Source: Tamaricihabitans halophyticus (GTDB lineage Bacteria; Actinomycetota; Actinomycetes; Mycobacteriales; Pseudonocardiaceae). Taken from it: DNA of 64,000 nucleotides. Positions 8,244 to 16,724 of this stretch are shown one piece after another. Location: assembly GCF_004340875.1 (NCBI RefSeq), contig NZ_SLXQ01000012.1, forward strand, positions 117,356-181,355, in the 5' to 3' direction. The position numbers were made by a program, and so were the translations under genes. The stretch's first letter is position 1. The number at the start of each line of letters is the position of its first letter. The notes beneath the pieces were generated by a model. The model did no database searches, was not told the DNA's origin, and worked only from the letters and a program-made list of their open reading frames with translations.

Positions 8244-9167
8244 ATGAATTACTCACGACGCAAATTCTTCGTGACCTCCTCGACCGCGGCTGCCGCGTTC
8301 GTGCTGGCCGGATGCCGGGGGATCAATCCCGAGCGGTTGGGCGGCCAGGCCGACGGTTTCGCCAACGTCGACCAGTCGGGCGTGGTGGCGCAGGGGCCGA
8401 TCGGGAAGAACCTGCCGAGCAGTCCCATCCTGGATGAAGTACGGGGCCGTGGCTTCCTGCGATGTAGCGGTACCGACACGCTACCGGGCTTTTCCCAGAC
8501 GAACCCGGTTACCGGAAAGCTCGCCGGCTTCGATGCGGGGATGGCCGAGCTGTTCGCGAAGTACCTGCTCGGCAAGCCCGCGGTCAACTTCGTCAAGTCC
8601 GGTGCGGATACGCGCGAAGCCTTTCTGCAGAACCGTACCGTGGATGCCACGATCAGCACCTATACGATCACCGAGAACCGCGAACGCATCGTGAACTTCG
8701 CGGGCCCTTACCTTACCGTCACCTCGGGCGTTGCGGTCCAGCTCGGGGAGACGGGCATCGCGAGCTCGGCCGATCTCGCCGGACGGGAAGTGGCGGTTCA
8801 GCCAGGCGCTGCGGAGGAAGCCTTGCTCAGGGAAGTGCCCAATGCCGTTCCGGTTCGGTTCGAGGAGTCCTCGCAGTGTTTTGCCGCCCTGCAGCAGCAA
8901 CGCGTCGAAGCATGGGTGGCAAACACCGCCATCATCACCTCGCGGGCGGGAACTGACTCCAGAACCACGGTGACCGATATCCGCTTCGGCGAGAGTCCTT
9001 TTGGGATCGGGCTCCCCAAGGGAGACGACACCTACAAGACGGTGGCAACCGAGTTCATCAACACCATCGCCGAGGACGGCACCTGGCAGAAGCTCTGGGA
9101 TGAGACGGCCGGCTTGGTGGACCGCACGACCAATCCAGAACCACCAGCGATCCCGATGGGCAGGTGA
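8244..9167 (+). CDS. Amino-acid ABC transporter substrate-binding lipoprotein
   Basis: Extracellular solute-binding protein family 3, 307 residues. The N-terminus carries a twin-arginine-like SRRKFFV stretch followed by a hydrophobic run and the lipobox LAGC, so export and lipid anchoring are expected. The body has the family 3 marks GRGFLRCSG, GFDAGMAELFAKYLLG and DATISTYTITENRERIVNFA. It binds a polar amino acid or a related amino compound. Eleven bases separate it from the ATPase gene, and its stop region overlaps the translation-initiation region of the first permease. Confidence 0.93.
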   Translation: MNYSRRKFFVTSSTAAAAFVLAGCRGINPERLGGQADGFANVDQSGVVAQGPIGKNLPSSPILDEVRGRGFLRCSGTDTLPGFSQTNPVTGKLAGFDAGMAELFAKYLLGKPAVNFVKSGADTREAFLQNRTVDATISTYTITENRERIVNFAGPYLTVTSGVAVQLGETGIASSADLAGREVAVQPGAAEEALLREVPNAVPVRFEESSQCFAALQQQRVEAWVANTAIITSRAGTDSRTTVTDIRFGESPFGIGLPKGDDTYKTVATEFINTIAEDGTWQKLWDETAGLVDRTTNPEPPAIPMGR

Positions 9168-9172
9168 CAACA

Positions 9173-9817
9173 ATGGACGATCTCCTGAAAGCTCTGCCCG
9201 GGCTACTCGAGGGGCTGGGCGTCACCCTGTACCTGAGCATTCCGGCCTTCTTGCTCGCGATGGTGCTCGGTTCGATGATGGCTATCTTCCGGGTCAGCCG
9301 GGTGCGCTCCCTGGAAGTACTGGGGACGTTGTACGTCGAAGGTGTCCGGAACAGCCCGCTGCTGCTGATCCTACTGCTGTTGGTTTTCGGTCTGCCCGAT
9401 GTCGGGATCCTGCTGCCACTGGAATTGGCCGTCATCATCGGACTTGGCCTCTACTCGGGAACATTCGTTTGCGAGGCGGTCCGGTCCGGGATCAACGGCG
9501 TCGATGTGGGCATGGTGGAGGCTGCCCGCGCTAGTGGCCTGACCACGCGCCACGTCATCAGCGAAGTCCTGCTGCCGGTCGCCCTGCGGACGATGATTCC
9601 GCCGCTGGCGACGGTGTTCATCACCACTGTGCTTTCCAGCGCGCTTGCCGCCGCTGTCGGCGTTACCGAGCTGACCGGTGCTACGAGGGTGTACAACCTG
9701 GTCGCGGCCCAGCCGTTTGTCGCTTTTGGAATCGCTGCTGCGGGATATCTGTTGATCAATCTGCTTATTGGCTGGGCAAGTGCCAAGAGCGAGCGACTGC
9801 TGAGGTTCAACCAATGA
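9173..9817 (+). CDS. Amino-acid ABC transporter permease 1
   Basis: HisM/GlnP-type inner-membrane subunit, 214 residues, about five spans. The N-terminal half has GLGVTLYLSIPAF and GTLYVEGVRNSPLLLILLL; the EAA loop that docks on the ATPase reads EAARASGLTTRHVISEVLLP. ATG at 9173 is preferred over the GTG at 9164, since GGGCAGG lies about 8 bases before the ATG and would touch the GTG. It is coupled to the next permease by an ATGA overlap. Confidence 0.92.
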   Translation: MDDLLKALPGLLEGLGVTLYLSIPAFLLAMVLGSMMAIFRVSRVRSLEVLGTLYVEGVRNSPLLLILLLLVFGLPDVGILLPLELAVIIGLGLYSGTFVCEAVRSGINGVDVGMVEAARASGLTTRHVISEVLLPVALRTMIPPLATVFITTVLSSALAAAVGVTELTGATRVYNLVAAQPFVAFGIAAAGYLLINLLIGWASAKSERLLRFNQ

Positions 9818-10611
9818 GTACATCGCGGATCTTCGATATTGCCGGGCCCCGGCAGCAGCGCAGGGTCAGGATCGCGACGACGGTTTCGCTTGTGGCGCTG
9901 GTTCTCGTCGGTCTGGTCGTGGCCGAGAAGCTCTACTACGAAGCCCAGTTCGTCTCGGAAAAATGGCTGGTCTTCTACGACCTCGATTTCATCAGGTTTC
10001 TGCTGGCGGGGCTCTGGGTAACACTCCAGGTATGCGCGGTGTCGCTGGTGACCTCGGCGCTGTTCGGCATCCTGCTTGCCTTGGGCCGCTTGTCGTCGGT
10101 GGCGGTGTTTCGGATCCCGGCGATCGGGGTGATCGAGTTCTTTCGGGCAATGCCGTTTCTGCTCATCGTGTTCGCGGTGATGTTCGGCCTGCCCAGTGTT
10201 GGGGTTTCGATGCCCGCCTACTGGCAGCTGGTCGTCGCCATCACGGTCAATGCGGGAGCGATGTTCGCCGAGGTCTTCCGTGCCGGGATCCTGGCCATTC
10301 CGCGTGGCCAACGCGAGGCCGGGCTTGCCACCGGGTTGCCAAGCCGTCATGTGTTCACCTCGGTGGTGTTCCCCCAAGCGGTGCGGAACACGACGCCGGC
10401 GCTGATGAGCCAGGCGGTGCGGGTGATCAAGGAGTCGAGTCTTGGCTACATCGTGGGCGTAGCCGAACTGCTGAACAACGCACGGGTTGTCTCCGAGTTC
10501 ACCGGCAACTTCATCCAGGCGTATCTAGCGGCCGGAGTCCTTTTTGTCGTGATCAATACGACAGTGTCCTATCTGGGCGCACGTTGGGCAGACCGACTCG
10601 AATCCAGTTGA
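9814..10611 (+). CDS. Amino-acid ABC transporter permease 2
   Basis: Second HisM/GlnP-type permease, 265 residues. It has a longer N-terminal segment than its partner, then LAGLWVTLQVCAVSLVTSAL, GVIEFFRAMPFLLIVFAVMF and an EAA loop REAGLATGLPSRHVFTSVVF. The ATG overlaps the stop of permease 1 (ATGA), so the two are translated together and likely form a heterodimer around the shared ATPase. Confidence 0.92.
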   Translation: MSTSRIFDIAGPRQQRRVRIATTVSLVALVLVGLVVAEKLYYEAQFVSEKWLVFYDLDFIRFLLAGLWVTLQVCAVSLVTSALFGILLALGRLSSVAVFRIPAIGVIEFFRAMPFLLIVFAVMFGLPSVGVSMPAYWQLVVAITVNAGAMFAEVFRAGILAIPRGQREAGLATGLPSRHVFTSVVFPQAVRNTTPALMSQAVRVIKESSLGYIVGVAELLNNARVVSEFTGNFIQAYLAAGVLFVVINTTVSYLGARWADRLESS

Positions 10612-10634
10612 TCGTAGGAGAAGAACGAAGTTTG

Positions 10635-12032
10635 ATGAACTTCCACGACCTCATCACGGCCTACTCGGGACGCCGTACCGGCCTGCACTGCTTGACCGTG
10701 TTTCAACGGGGAAAGCTGGTTGGCGAGTGGTACGCGCCAGGTAGGCGCCGAAACCTACCGCACATGTTGCACTCCGCGACGAAGTCCTTTGTGGCGACGG
10801 CGATCGGGATGGCCGTGCGCGAGGGGAGGCTCAGCCTGGATGACACGCTGGCCGAGCACCTTCATCGCGAGTTGACCCAGCAACAGGCGCTCAGGGCGCA
10901 GCGACTCAGGATCCGTGATCTGCTCACCATGCGCACTGGGCACGAGACGGGAAGCTCTGGTGTGGTGTGGCGCGGTCTGCGCACCTCGTGGGTTGACGAG
11001 TACCTCGGTGAACCGCAACCGGGGACCCCGGGGGAGGAGTTCATCTACTCCAGCGGGACCTCGCATATGTTGTCGGTATGCCTGCACAACGCCACGGGCC
11101 AGAGTGTGCTGGAGTTTCTTGAGCCGCGCCTGTTCACGCCCCTTGGGTTTCGGAATCACGCATGGTCCGCGGATCCGGAAGGCTACAGCAGCGGCGGCAA
11201 TGGGCTGACGATTCGCAACATCGACCTGTTGAAGTGGGGCGTACTGTATCTGCAGGAAGGTATCTGGAACGGCGCTCGGCTGCTTGATCAGCAGTGGGTT
11301 CGCGAGAGTAGCACCCCGCTCGTCGACGCGAGCCACTCCTCATGGAACGGAACCGGGTATTCGAAGGACGCGGCAGGCGATGCAACCGAGAGCTACGGAT
11401 ATCAGTTGTGGGTCAGGCAAGACTGCTACTACGCCTCCGGCATGTTCGGACAGTTCTGCGTCGTTAGCCCGGATACCGGCACGGTGGTAGCGGTGAACGC
11501 GGCCCTGCCACGAGAACACAGCCAATCGTTTGTGACGGACCTGGCGACTGTCCTTGACTTCGGGCAAGCCGTGGAATCCCCTGCAGAGATGTCTAGGGAC
11601 CTGACGCTGTCGGAGGCTGACTCCTGGGACGAGTTCCTCGGTTCATTCGAGGCACCAGACGGAACCAGCTCGGTGACGGTCCGTCGGATCGGCCCGGCGG
11701 GCGAGCACCAAGCGCTACGAGTGCACGGGCATAGTCCACTCGGCGAGTTCGAATTCCTGGCCGGTATCGAGGAGGCCGCCGAATCATATGGGCCAATGCC
11801 AATGGCCGAACTTCATCACTCGTATCGTGCAGAGCGGGCGTTGACCAGCGCCACCGCCAAGCGGCCCTCCGGGACCGAGCTCAGGATCGATATCGACTAC
11901 CTTTCCGCACCGTTCCGGGACGAACTCATCCTCACGACTAACGGCACCGAGGACCTACTGCTGGACTACCGCACAAACGTCAACAGCCAGGCAACGGAGC
12001 TGCCGCCGATAACCCTGCGCAGGGTCGCGTAG
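10635..12032 (+). CDS. Serine hydrolase, class C beta-lactamase-like fold
   Basis: Penicillin-binding-protein/beta-lactamase-fold hydrolase, 465 residues, no signal peptide, hence probably cytoplasmic. The SxxK nucleophile motif is S47-A-T-K50 and the second motif is Y138-S-S. The C-terminal 130 residues form an extra domain beyond the catalytic part. Family members act as esterases, D-aminopeptidases or amidases. It is the last gene of the amino-acid ABC operon, so hydrolysis of an imported amide or peptide is a fair guess (inference). ATG at 10635 (or the adjacent TTG at 10632) has GGAG about 14 bases upstream. A longer reading frame runs upstream through permease 2 but is not coding there. 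Confidence 0.85.
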   Translation: MNFHDLITAYSGRRTGLHCLTVFQRGKLVGEWYAPGRRRNLPHMLHSATKSFVATAIGMAVREGRLSLDDTLAEHLHRELTQQQALRAQRLRIRDLLTMRTGHETGSSGVVWRGLRTSWVDEYLGEPQPGTPGEEFIYSSGTSHMLSVCLHNATGQSVLEFLEPRLFTPLGFRNHAWSADPEGYSSGGNGLTIRNIDLLKWGVLYLQEGIWNGARLLDQQWVRESSTPLVDASHSSWNGTGYSKDAAGDATESYGYQLWVRQDCYYASGMFGQFCVVSPDTGTVVAVNAALPREHSQSFVTDLATVLDFGQAVESPAEMSRDLTLSEADSWDEFLGSFEAPDGTSSVTVRRIGPAGEHQALRVHGHSPLGEFEFLAGIEEAAESYGPMPMAELHHSYRAERALTSATAKRPSGTELRIDIDYLSAPFRDELILTTNGTEDLLLDYRTNVNSQATELPPITLRRVA

Positions 12033-12048
12033 TTACCGCGCGCATAGC

Positions 12049-12708
12049 TCATGCCCGCAATTCGCGCGGCAGCTCGAACCGGACGTCCTCGATGGTCACG
12101 GTTGCCAGTACAACGTCGGCGTAGCCGTGGTCAGCCAGGCTGCTCAACACCTCGTCGACGAGGGTTTCCGGGGTCGAGGCACCCGCGCTCAGGCCCACGG
12201 TGTGGACGCCGGCCAACCATCCGGCGTCCACACCATCCGCGTCGTCGATGAGGAAGGCGTGCGCGGCGCCCGCCGCGTGCGCGACCTCGACCAGCCGCCG
12301 GGAGTTGGAGGAACTGCTCGATCCGACCACGAGGACCAGGTCACAGCGCGCGGCGATGGCCTGCACGGCGGCCTGCCGGTTGGTGGAGGCGTAGCAGATA
12401 TCGTCGCTTGGCGGGTCAGCAAGATCCGACGGTCCGCGGGCAGTGCCTCGATACCCGGACCGGGGTCGTCCGGGTCGACGATCACGGTGTGCTCCGGCGA
12501 GTGGCTCCGTGTCCAGTCGATCTCCACGTGGTCGGCGTGCCCGATCTAGGCGATGGTGTAGCCGTCGCGGGTGTAGTGCCGCGCCTCGGCGTGCACTTTG
12601 GACACCAGAGGGCAGGTGGCGTCGATGATCTGAAGCCCGCGGTACGCGGCATGCTCGCGTACCGCGGGGGGAGACGCCGTGCGCGGAGAAGGCCGCTTCG
12701 CCGACAAT
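12049..12708 (-). pseudogene. ispH: Decayed ispH (lytB) copy, 5'-truncated with three internal lesions
   Basis: Remnant of 4-hydroxy-3-methylbut-2-enyl diphosphate reductase, the last MEP-pathway enzyme. Reading the minus strand: [13 protein letters not shown] is followed by a +1 shift in a run of six C (12666-12671), then [19 protein letters not shown] and GYTIA, a TAG stop (12546-12548), [20 protein letters not shown], a deletion near 12405-12415 that removes about 25 residues and shifts frame, then [31 protein letters not shown] and the normal end FELPRELRA. The first 70 or so residues, including the first cluster cysteine, are absent. A functional copy must exist elsewhere, as the pathway is essential in actinomycetes. 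Confidence 0.92.
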
Positions 12709-12710
12709 CT

Positions 12711-12724
12711 CGGCTAGCTAGCCG
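12711..12724. repeat. 14-bp perfect palindrome at the ispH truncation point
   Basis: CGGCTAGCTAGCCG is a perfect palindrome located exactly where recognisable ispH homology stops. It may mark the deletion junction or be a short hairpin. No target-site duplication or mobile-element remnant is visible around it. Confidence 0.5.
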
Positions 12725-12746
12725 GTTCCCTGAGCGCGACCTTTAC

Positions 12747-13661
12747 TCAGACGGGGAAGCCCACAATGCAGGGGACGATCGTTTGTTTGTTCGTGTCCAG
12801 TGCATTACCGACAAGTGCCCAGGTACGCGGGTTGTACACGATGGCGATGTGTCCGTCGATGTTGATCGGGCAGCCATCCTGAGTGACGATATTGTCCACG
12901 CCGGACTCCCGAACGAAGGATGTCTCGATCGGGTTGACGATCTCGTCGGTTTTCGACGCGATGATCGTGTAGTCAACGCCAGGTTGCGCGATCGGACCAT
13001 CGTTCAACTTCTCGATAGCTTCGGCGCCGTAGGCAAGGTCAACAGCGTTTTCCCAGCCGATGCCGTCCAGGATCTCCTTGACTGCCGAGGTGATTCCGAG
13101 CTGATTGGCCAGCTTCATCAGCGAACTCTCGCTCAGGCCTCTGGTCGGCGGGGAGATGGCGACGACCTTGGCTACCTTGTCCGCGTAACCCCGCACCTTC
13201 GGGATGTAGAGTGACTGGAACGCGCCGGTCGAGTCGCCGACCAGATTGACTTTCTCGGCACCGGTGGCCGCCAACACCTTGTCGATGTAGTCGGTGAGTT
13301 CATCGGCCTGGCTCTCCAGGTCGACCCAGGCGCCAAGCGGCACGTCGTTGACGATCTCGCCATACAGCGGCAAGAACGTGCAGAAGCCCCGTGCCGCAAG
13401 GCTTGCACCAAGCGTGCCCATATGTCCGTGGGGGTTTCCGCCGCCACCGTGCATCACGATCGTCGGATTGGGACGTTCTTTAGTCGGCTTGCAGTTCCAG
13501 TTGTTGTACCCGCCGCCTGACGAAACCGCGGCCGCTTTCGAGTCGGCCTTGGCCGCGGGCGCCGGTTGAGCGGATGCCGCCCCGGTCACGGTCATCATGG
13601 CGATCACCCCTAGTGCGGCTGCGGTCATCGCCGCCGCACGACGGGCAGTTGTGAATCTCAT
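12747..13661 (-). CDS. Secreted lipase/esterase (alpha/beta hydrolase)
   Basis: Exported hydrolase of 304 residues. The signal peptide is clear (RRAAAMTAAALGVIAMM, ending GAASA). The oxyanion segment VMHGGGGN matches the HG loop of class-2-type lipases, the nucleophile elbow is GDSTG (usually GHSQG in relatives), and likely Asp and His lie in KTDEIVNP and DGHIAIVY. Cysteines at NWNC, GFC, DGC and VPC could form two disulfides. It is divergent from a TetR regulator, with two tandem dyads in the gap, so repression by that TetR is likely. Substrate probably an acyl ester or triglyceride. Confidence 0.85.
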   Translation of the reverse strand: MRFTTARRAAAMTAAALGVIAMMTVTGAASAQPAPAAKADSKAAAVSSGGGYNNWNCKPTKERPNPTIVMHGGGGNPHGHMGTLGASLAARGFCTFLPLYGEIVNDVPLGAWVDLESQADELTDYIDKVLAATGAEKVNLVGDSTGAFQSLYIPKVRGYADKVAKVVAISPPTRGLSESSLMKLANQLGITSAVKEILDGIGWENAVDLAYGAEAIEKLNDGPIAQPGVDYTIIASKTDEIVNPIETSFVRESGVDNIVTQDGCPINIDGHIAIVYNPRTWALVGNALDTNKQTIVPCIVGFPV

Positions 13662-13723
13662 CGACGCACTCCTGTTTGTATTGGCTGACGCCCTGCCGAA
13701 GCGGGACGGGATCGAGGTAAAGT

Positions 13724-13763
13724 GATACGTGCGTATTAATTCGATTTGATACGAGAGTATTAA
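13724..13763. promoter_or_regulatory. Two tandem TetR operators between lipase and tetR
   Basis: GATACGTGCGTATTAA at 13724-13739 and GATACGAGAGTATTAA at 13748-13763 are repeated copies spaced 24 bases apart. Each contains the dyad ATAC-N4-GTAT. They lie between the divergent lipase and tetR genes, close to both starts, and are very likely operators of the TetR protein. Confidence 0.7.
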
Positions 13764-13784
13764 ACAGTCGAGGGGAGTGTGTCA

Positions 13785-14456
13785 ATGGCCACAACCCGTA
13801 CGGGTGGCCGGGGCAGTACACAGGCGCGTAGCAGAGAAAAACGCGAGCGACTGCTGCGCGCCGCGAGTGAGCTGGTGACCGAAGGTGGCACTAGGGCGCT
13901 CACGCACCGCGCCGTCTCCGCCCGCGCCGGGCTGCCGCCCGCGGCCGCTGGGTACTACTTCCGCACCCAATGGGATCTGCGAGCGGAGACGCTGCGGCAC
14001 AACATTGCCGAGCGGATCGAGGCGGTGCGCGAAGTGCTGCAGCGCGCGGCCGCAGCCGCCAGTGATCCGGTTGAGCTCAGCCGCAATGTGGCCGAAGGTT
14101 TGGTGGCCATCCCTTCGGACGTGATGAAGGTCCGCTATGAGTTCTACGTTGAAGCCTCCCGCGACGCGGCTTTGCGAGAGGTCGTCAGTGAAGCGGCTCG
14201 TTCCCTGGACGCCGTCGCGGTACCGCTGCTGCGGTCCCTTGGGATTGCGGACCCGGATGAAGCGGCCAGGTCGTTCTTCGCGGTCGGTGACGGTTTCGCT
14301 TTCCACCGGCTGATCGCGCCACGGGACCAGAACGAAGAGATCGAGCAGCTGCAGAAGGCGCTACTTGGTGTCTTCCACGTCTACACGTCCGATCGCCCAA
14401 CCTTTGAGGCCGAGCTGCGCATGCGTGACTTCACGCGGATCGATCAACAACGCTAG
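13785..14456 (+). CDS. TetR-family transcriptional regulator
   Basis: DNA-binding repressor, 223 residues. The N-terminal HTH (about residues 15-65) has RLLRAASELVTEGGTRALTH, AVSARAGLPPAAAGYYF and TQWDLRAE, standard for TetR. ATG at 13785 has a GAGGGGAG site 7 bases upstream; the GTG at 13779 overlaps it. It is divergent from a secreted lipase and faces two tandem dyads, implying autoregulation and lipase control. The ligand could be a fatty acid or ester product (inference). Confidence 0.92.
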   Translation: MATTRTGGRGSTQARSREKRERLLRAASELVTEGGTRALTHRAVSARAGLPPAAAGYYFRTQWDLRAETLRHNIAERIEAVREVLQRAAAAASDPVELSRNVAEGLVAIPSDVMKVRYEFYVEASRDAALREVVSEAARSLDAVAVPLLRSLGIADPDEAARSFFAVGDGFAFHRLIAPRDQNEEIEQLQKALLGVFHVYTSDRPTFEAELRMRDFTRIDQQR

Positions 14457-14627
14457 CCGGAATCGCATTTCCGTCGGGATCTTGTGTTTTCTGGAGCAGT
14501 TACCGGGCGCCGGAGGAAGAGGAGGTCGAAGGTCCCCGAGCAAAAGGCAGAATGCCTCGATTTCCGAGTATGGCCCCGACCCGATGATGGTGCGGGTCAC
14601 GAGAAATAACCGAGGCGGGAAACAACC

Positions 14628-15356
14628 ATGACTGGCACCGCGAGGTCGGCACCACGGGGTGGGCGGCAGGGTCTCGCTGACGGTGGTAGTTCTGGGCGCT
14701 GGTTACGACCCACGGTGTTCGGCGCGATGGACGGCCTGGTCACCAATATTTCGCTAGTGGCCGGAGTTGGTGGTGGGGGAGCGGACCGCGGCGTGATCGT
14801 GCTCGCGGGACTCGCCAGCCTCGTCGCCCGAGCACTGTCTATGGCACTTGGTGAGTACGCTTCGGTCAGCACGCAAAACCACGCCACGGTTGTCGAGGCC
14901 GAGGCAGAACGAGCTCAGCACGTCCGCGATCCCGGCGCGGAGGAAACCGAACTCGCCGTCGCGTACGCCAAGCTCGGGCTCAGCGAGCACACTGCGCGAC
15001 TGGTCGCCCGCGAGGTGCACGCAAATCCCGATGTGGCGCTGCAAGTGCACCTCGCGCAGGAACTGGGCATCGTCCTCGACCGGCGGCCATCGGCCTGGCT
15101 GGCCGGAATCTCGTCGTTCTCGAGTTTCACGATCGGCGGGCTGATCCCGCTGATCCCGTTCTTGGTAGGGAGTCCCTCGCTTATCGTCGGGCTCGGCGTA
15201 GCCGGACTGGGGCTGTTCGTCGCCGGCGTGCTGACCGCGCCGTTCACCCATCGAGGCTGGTGGCAGAGTGGACTACGACAACTCTTGCTCGGCGCGGTTG
15301 CGGCCGGAGCGACCTATTTGATCGGTACCGCGATCGGCGTCACCATCGCGGGATGA
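14628..15356 (+). CDS. VIT1/CCC1-family iron/manganese transporter
   Basis: Membrane transporter of 242 residues that moves Fe(II) or Mn(II), in bacteria usually out of the cytosol. The family signature GAMDGLVTNISLVAGVGG in TM1 and ALSMALGEYASVSTQNH at the end of TM2 are intact, then a cytosolic metal-binding helical stretch (EAEAERAQHVRDPGAEETE) with glutamates, and three more spans. It stands alone; upstream 14457-14627 shows no clear operator. GAGG about 13 bases before the ATG is a weak ribosome site. Confidence 0.9.
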   Translation: MTGTARSAPRGGRQGLADGGSSGRWLRPTVFGAMDGLVTNISLVAGVGGGGADRGVIVLAGLASLVARALSMALGEYASVSTQNHATVVEAEAERAQHVRDPGAEETELAVAYAKLGLSEHTARLVAREVHANPDVALQVHLAQELGIVLDRRPSAWLAGISSFSSFTIGGLIPLIPFLVGSPSLIVGLGVAGLGLFVAGVLTAPFTHRGWWQSGLRQLLLGAVAAGATYLIGTAIGVTIAG

Positions 15357-15465
15357 ACCGGCGATTTCGCCGTAGCGGCACAGACCAAATCGCAAGCTTC
15401 AGAGATCCTGCGGTTTCTGGGGCGACGCTTCGTCGACCGCAGTGACCCAGGACACAGCTGGATCT

Positions 15466-15492
15466 TGTCAGGAATCGCGCAGCCGCCTCGTT
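15466..15492 (+). promoter_or_regulatory. Candidate ECF41-type promoter upstream of FAD oxidoreductase
   Basis: TGTCAGG (15466-15472), exactly 16 bases, then CGTT (15489-15492). As I recall it, the ECF41 promoter consensus is TGTCACA-N16-CGTC, so this is a close match with correct spacing, 31 bases before the start codon of the oxidoreductase that precedes the sigma gene. Confidence 0.6.
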
Positions 15493-15523
15493 CAGGTGGC
15501 GAGCGAACAGACAGGAGCAGATC

Positions 15524-16714
15524 ATGCGGCACCACATCGTCGTCCTCGGGGCCGGATACGCGGGGACTTCCTCGGCCGGATACCTCGCCCGCCACCTGCA
15601 CCGCGACGACTTCGAGATCACCGTCGTCAACGCGGAGCCCGATTTCGTCGAGCGGCTACGCCTGCACCAGCTCGCCGCGGGCAAGGACCTGCGCCGCCAC
15701 GAACTGGCGGATATCTTCGCGGACACCGGGATCGCGCTGCGTATCGGCGCGGTCACCGCGATCGACCTGGAACGCAAGGTCATCACCATGACCGAAGGGC
15801 GTCAGGCCACACAGCTCGAGTACGACACCCTGCTCTACACGCTCGGCAGCACCATCGCCGAGCACGACGTTGCCGGCGTGCCCGAGCACGCCATGCATAT
15901 CGCTGGGCAGTCCTCGGCACTGCGGCTGCGGCACCGGCTGGATGAGCTTGGTGATCAGGGCAGCGTGCTGGTCGTCGGCGGCAATCTGACCGCGATCGAG
16001 GGCGCCACCGAGATCGCCGACAGGCGACCGGGACTGCGGGTAACTCTCGCTACCGACGGCGAGCTCGGTGGCTGGCTTGGTCCAAAGGCCCGCGCGCATC
16101 TGTACCGGGCCTTCGACCGGTTGGGGATCGCGGTCCATGAGCACACCAGCATCAAGCGCGTCACGGCCACCGGTGCTATCGCCGCGGACGGTACGACCTT
16201 CGCTGCCGACGCGACCGTATGGGCAGCCGGGTTCGCCACTCACCCGATCGCCGCGGCCAGCGGGCTTGCCGTCGAGGACAACGGCCAGATCACCGTTGAC
16301 CGGATGATGCGGTCGGTCTCGCATCCAGACGTGTACGCGGCCGGCGACAGCGCTTATGCCATCGGCACGAACGGCCTGCCGCTCCCGATGACCTGCGCCA
16401 CGGCTGGTTTCACCGGACGGCAGGCGACCTCGGCGATCATCGGGGAACTGACCGGACGCAAGGCGGCGAAGACCGCGCTGGTGTACCCGGGTAACTGCAT
16501 CAGTCTTGGCCAACGGGACGGGCTGTTGCAGATTGTGGACGGCGAGGCGCGGTCGAAGTCCTGGGCGGTGCGCGGGTGGCTGGCCGCGCGGATCAAGGCA
16601 GGCGTGCTGCGCGGCACCGTCTGGAACCAGCGCAATCCGACGTACGGGTTGCCAGCGCGGAAGTATCGGCGCTCGAGTGCGGCGGAGCGGGACAATGAGG
16701 CGGTAAACGCCTAA
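15524..16714 (+). CDS. FAD-dependent NADH dehydrogenase-like oxidoreductase
   Basis: Pyridine-nucleotide-disulfide oxidoreductase related to type II NADH dehydrogenases, 396 residues. The FAD Rossmann motif is VVLGAGYAGTSSAGYLA (residues 5-21), the NAD(P) motif SVLVVGGNLTAIEGATEIA (about 145-165), and the C-terminal FAD motif VYAAGDSAYAI (about 270-280). No C-terminal membrane helix is obvious. It is followed after 10 bases by an ECF41-like sigma factor. ECF41 sigma genes typically sit next to an oxidoreductase, decarboxylase or epimerase that they control, so this is the expected partner. Confidence 0.88.
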   Translation: MRHHIVVLGAGYAGTSSAGYLARHLHRDDFEITVVNAEPDFVERLRLHQLAAGKDLRRHELADIFADTGIALRIGAVTAIDLERKVITMTEGRQATQLEYDTLLYTLGSTIAEHDVAGVPEHAMHIAGQSSALRLRHRLDELGDQGSVLVVGGNLTAIEGATEIADRRPGLRVTLATDGELGGWLGPKARAHLYRAFDRLGIAVHEHTSIKRVTATGAIAADGTTFAADATVWAAGFATHPIAAASGLAVEDNGQITVDRMMRSVSHPDVYAAGDSAYAIGTNGLPLPMTCATAGFTGRQATSAIIGELTGRKAAKTALVYPGNCISLGQRDGLLQIVDGEARSKSWAVRGWLAARIKAGVLRGTVWNQRNPTYGLPARKYRRSSAAERDNEAVNA

Positions 16715-16724
16715 AGTCGACTAC

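Noticed and set aside
9963..10634. N-terminal extension of the serine hydrolase frame through permease 2
   Set aside because: It lies out of frame within a clear permease gene; the hydrolase domain and an acceptable start begin at 10635.
12408..13214. Plus-strand 268-codon frame over the ispH remnant and lipase
   Set aside because: It is antisense to the lipase catalytic region and to recognisable ispH codons, with no family resemblance.
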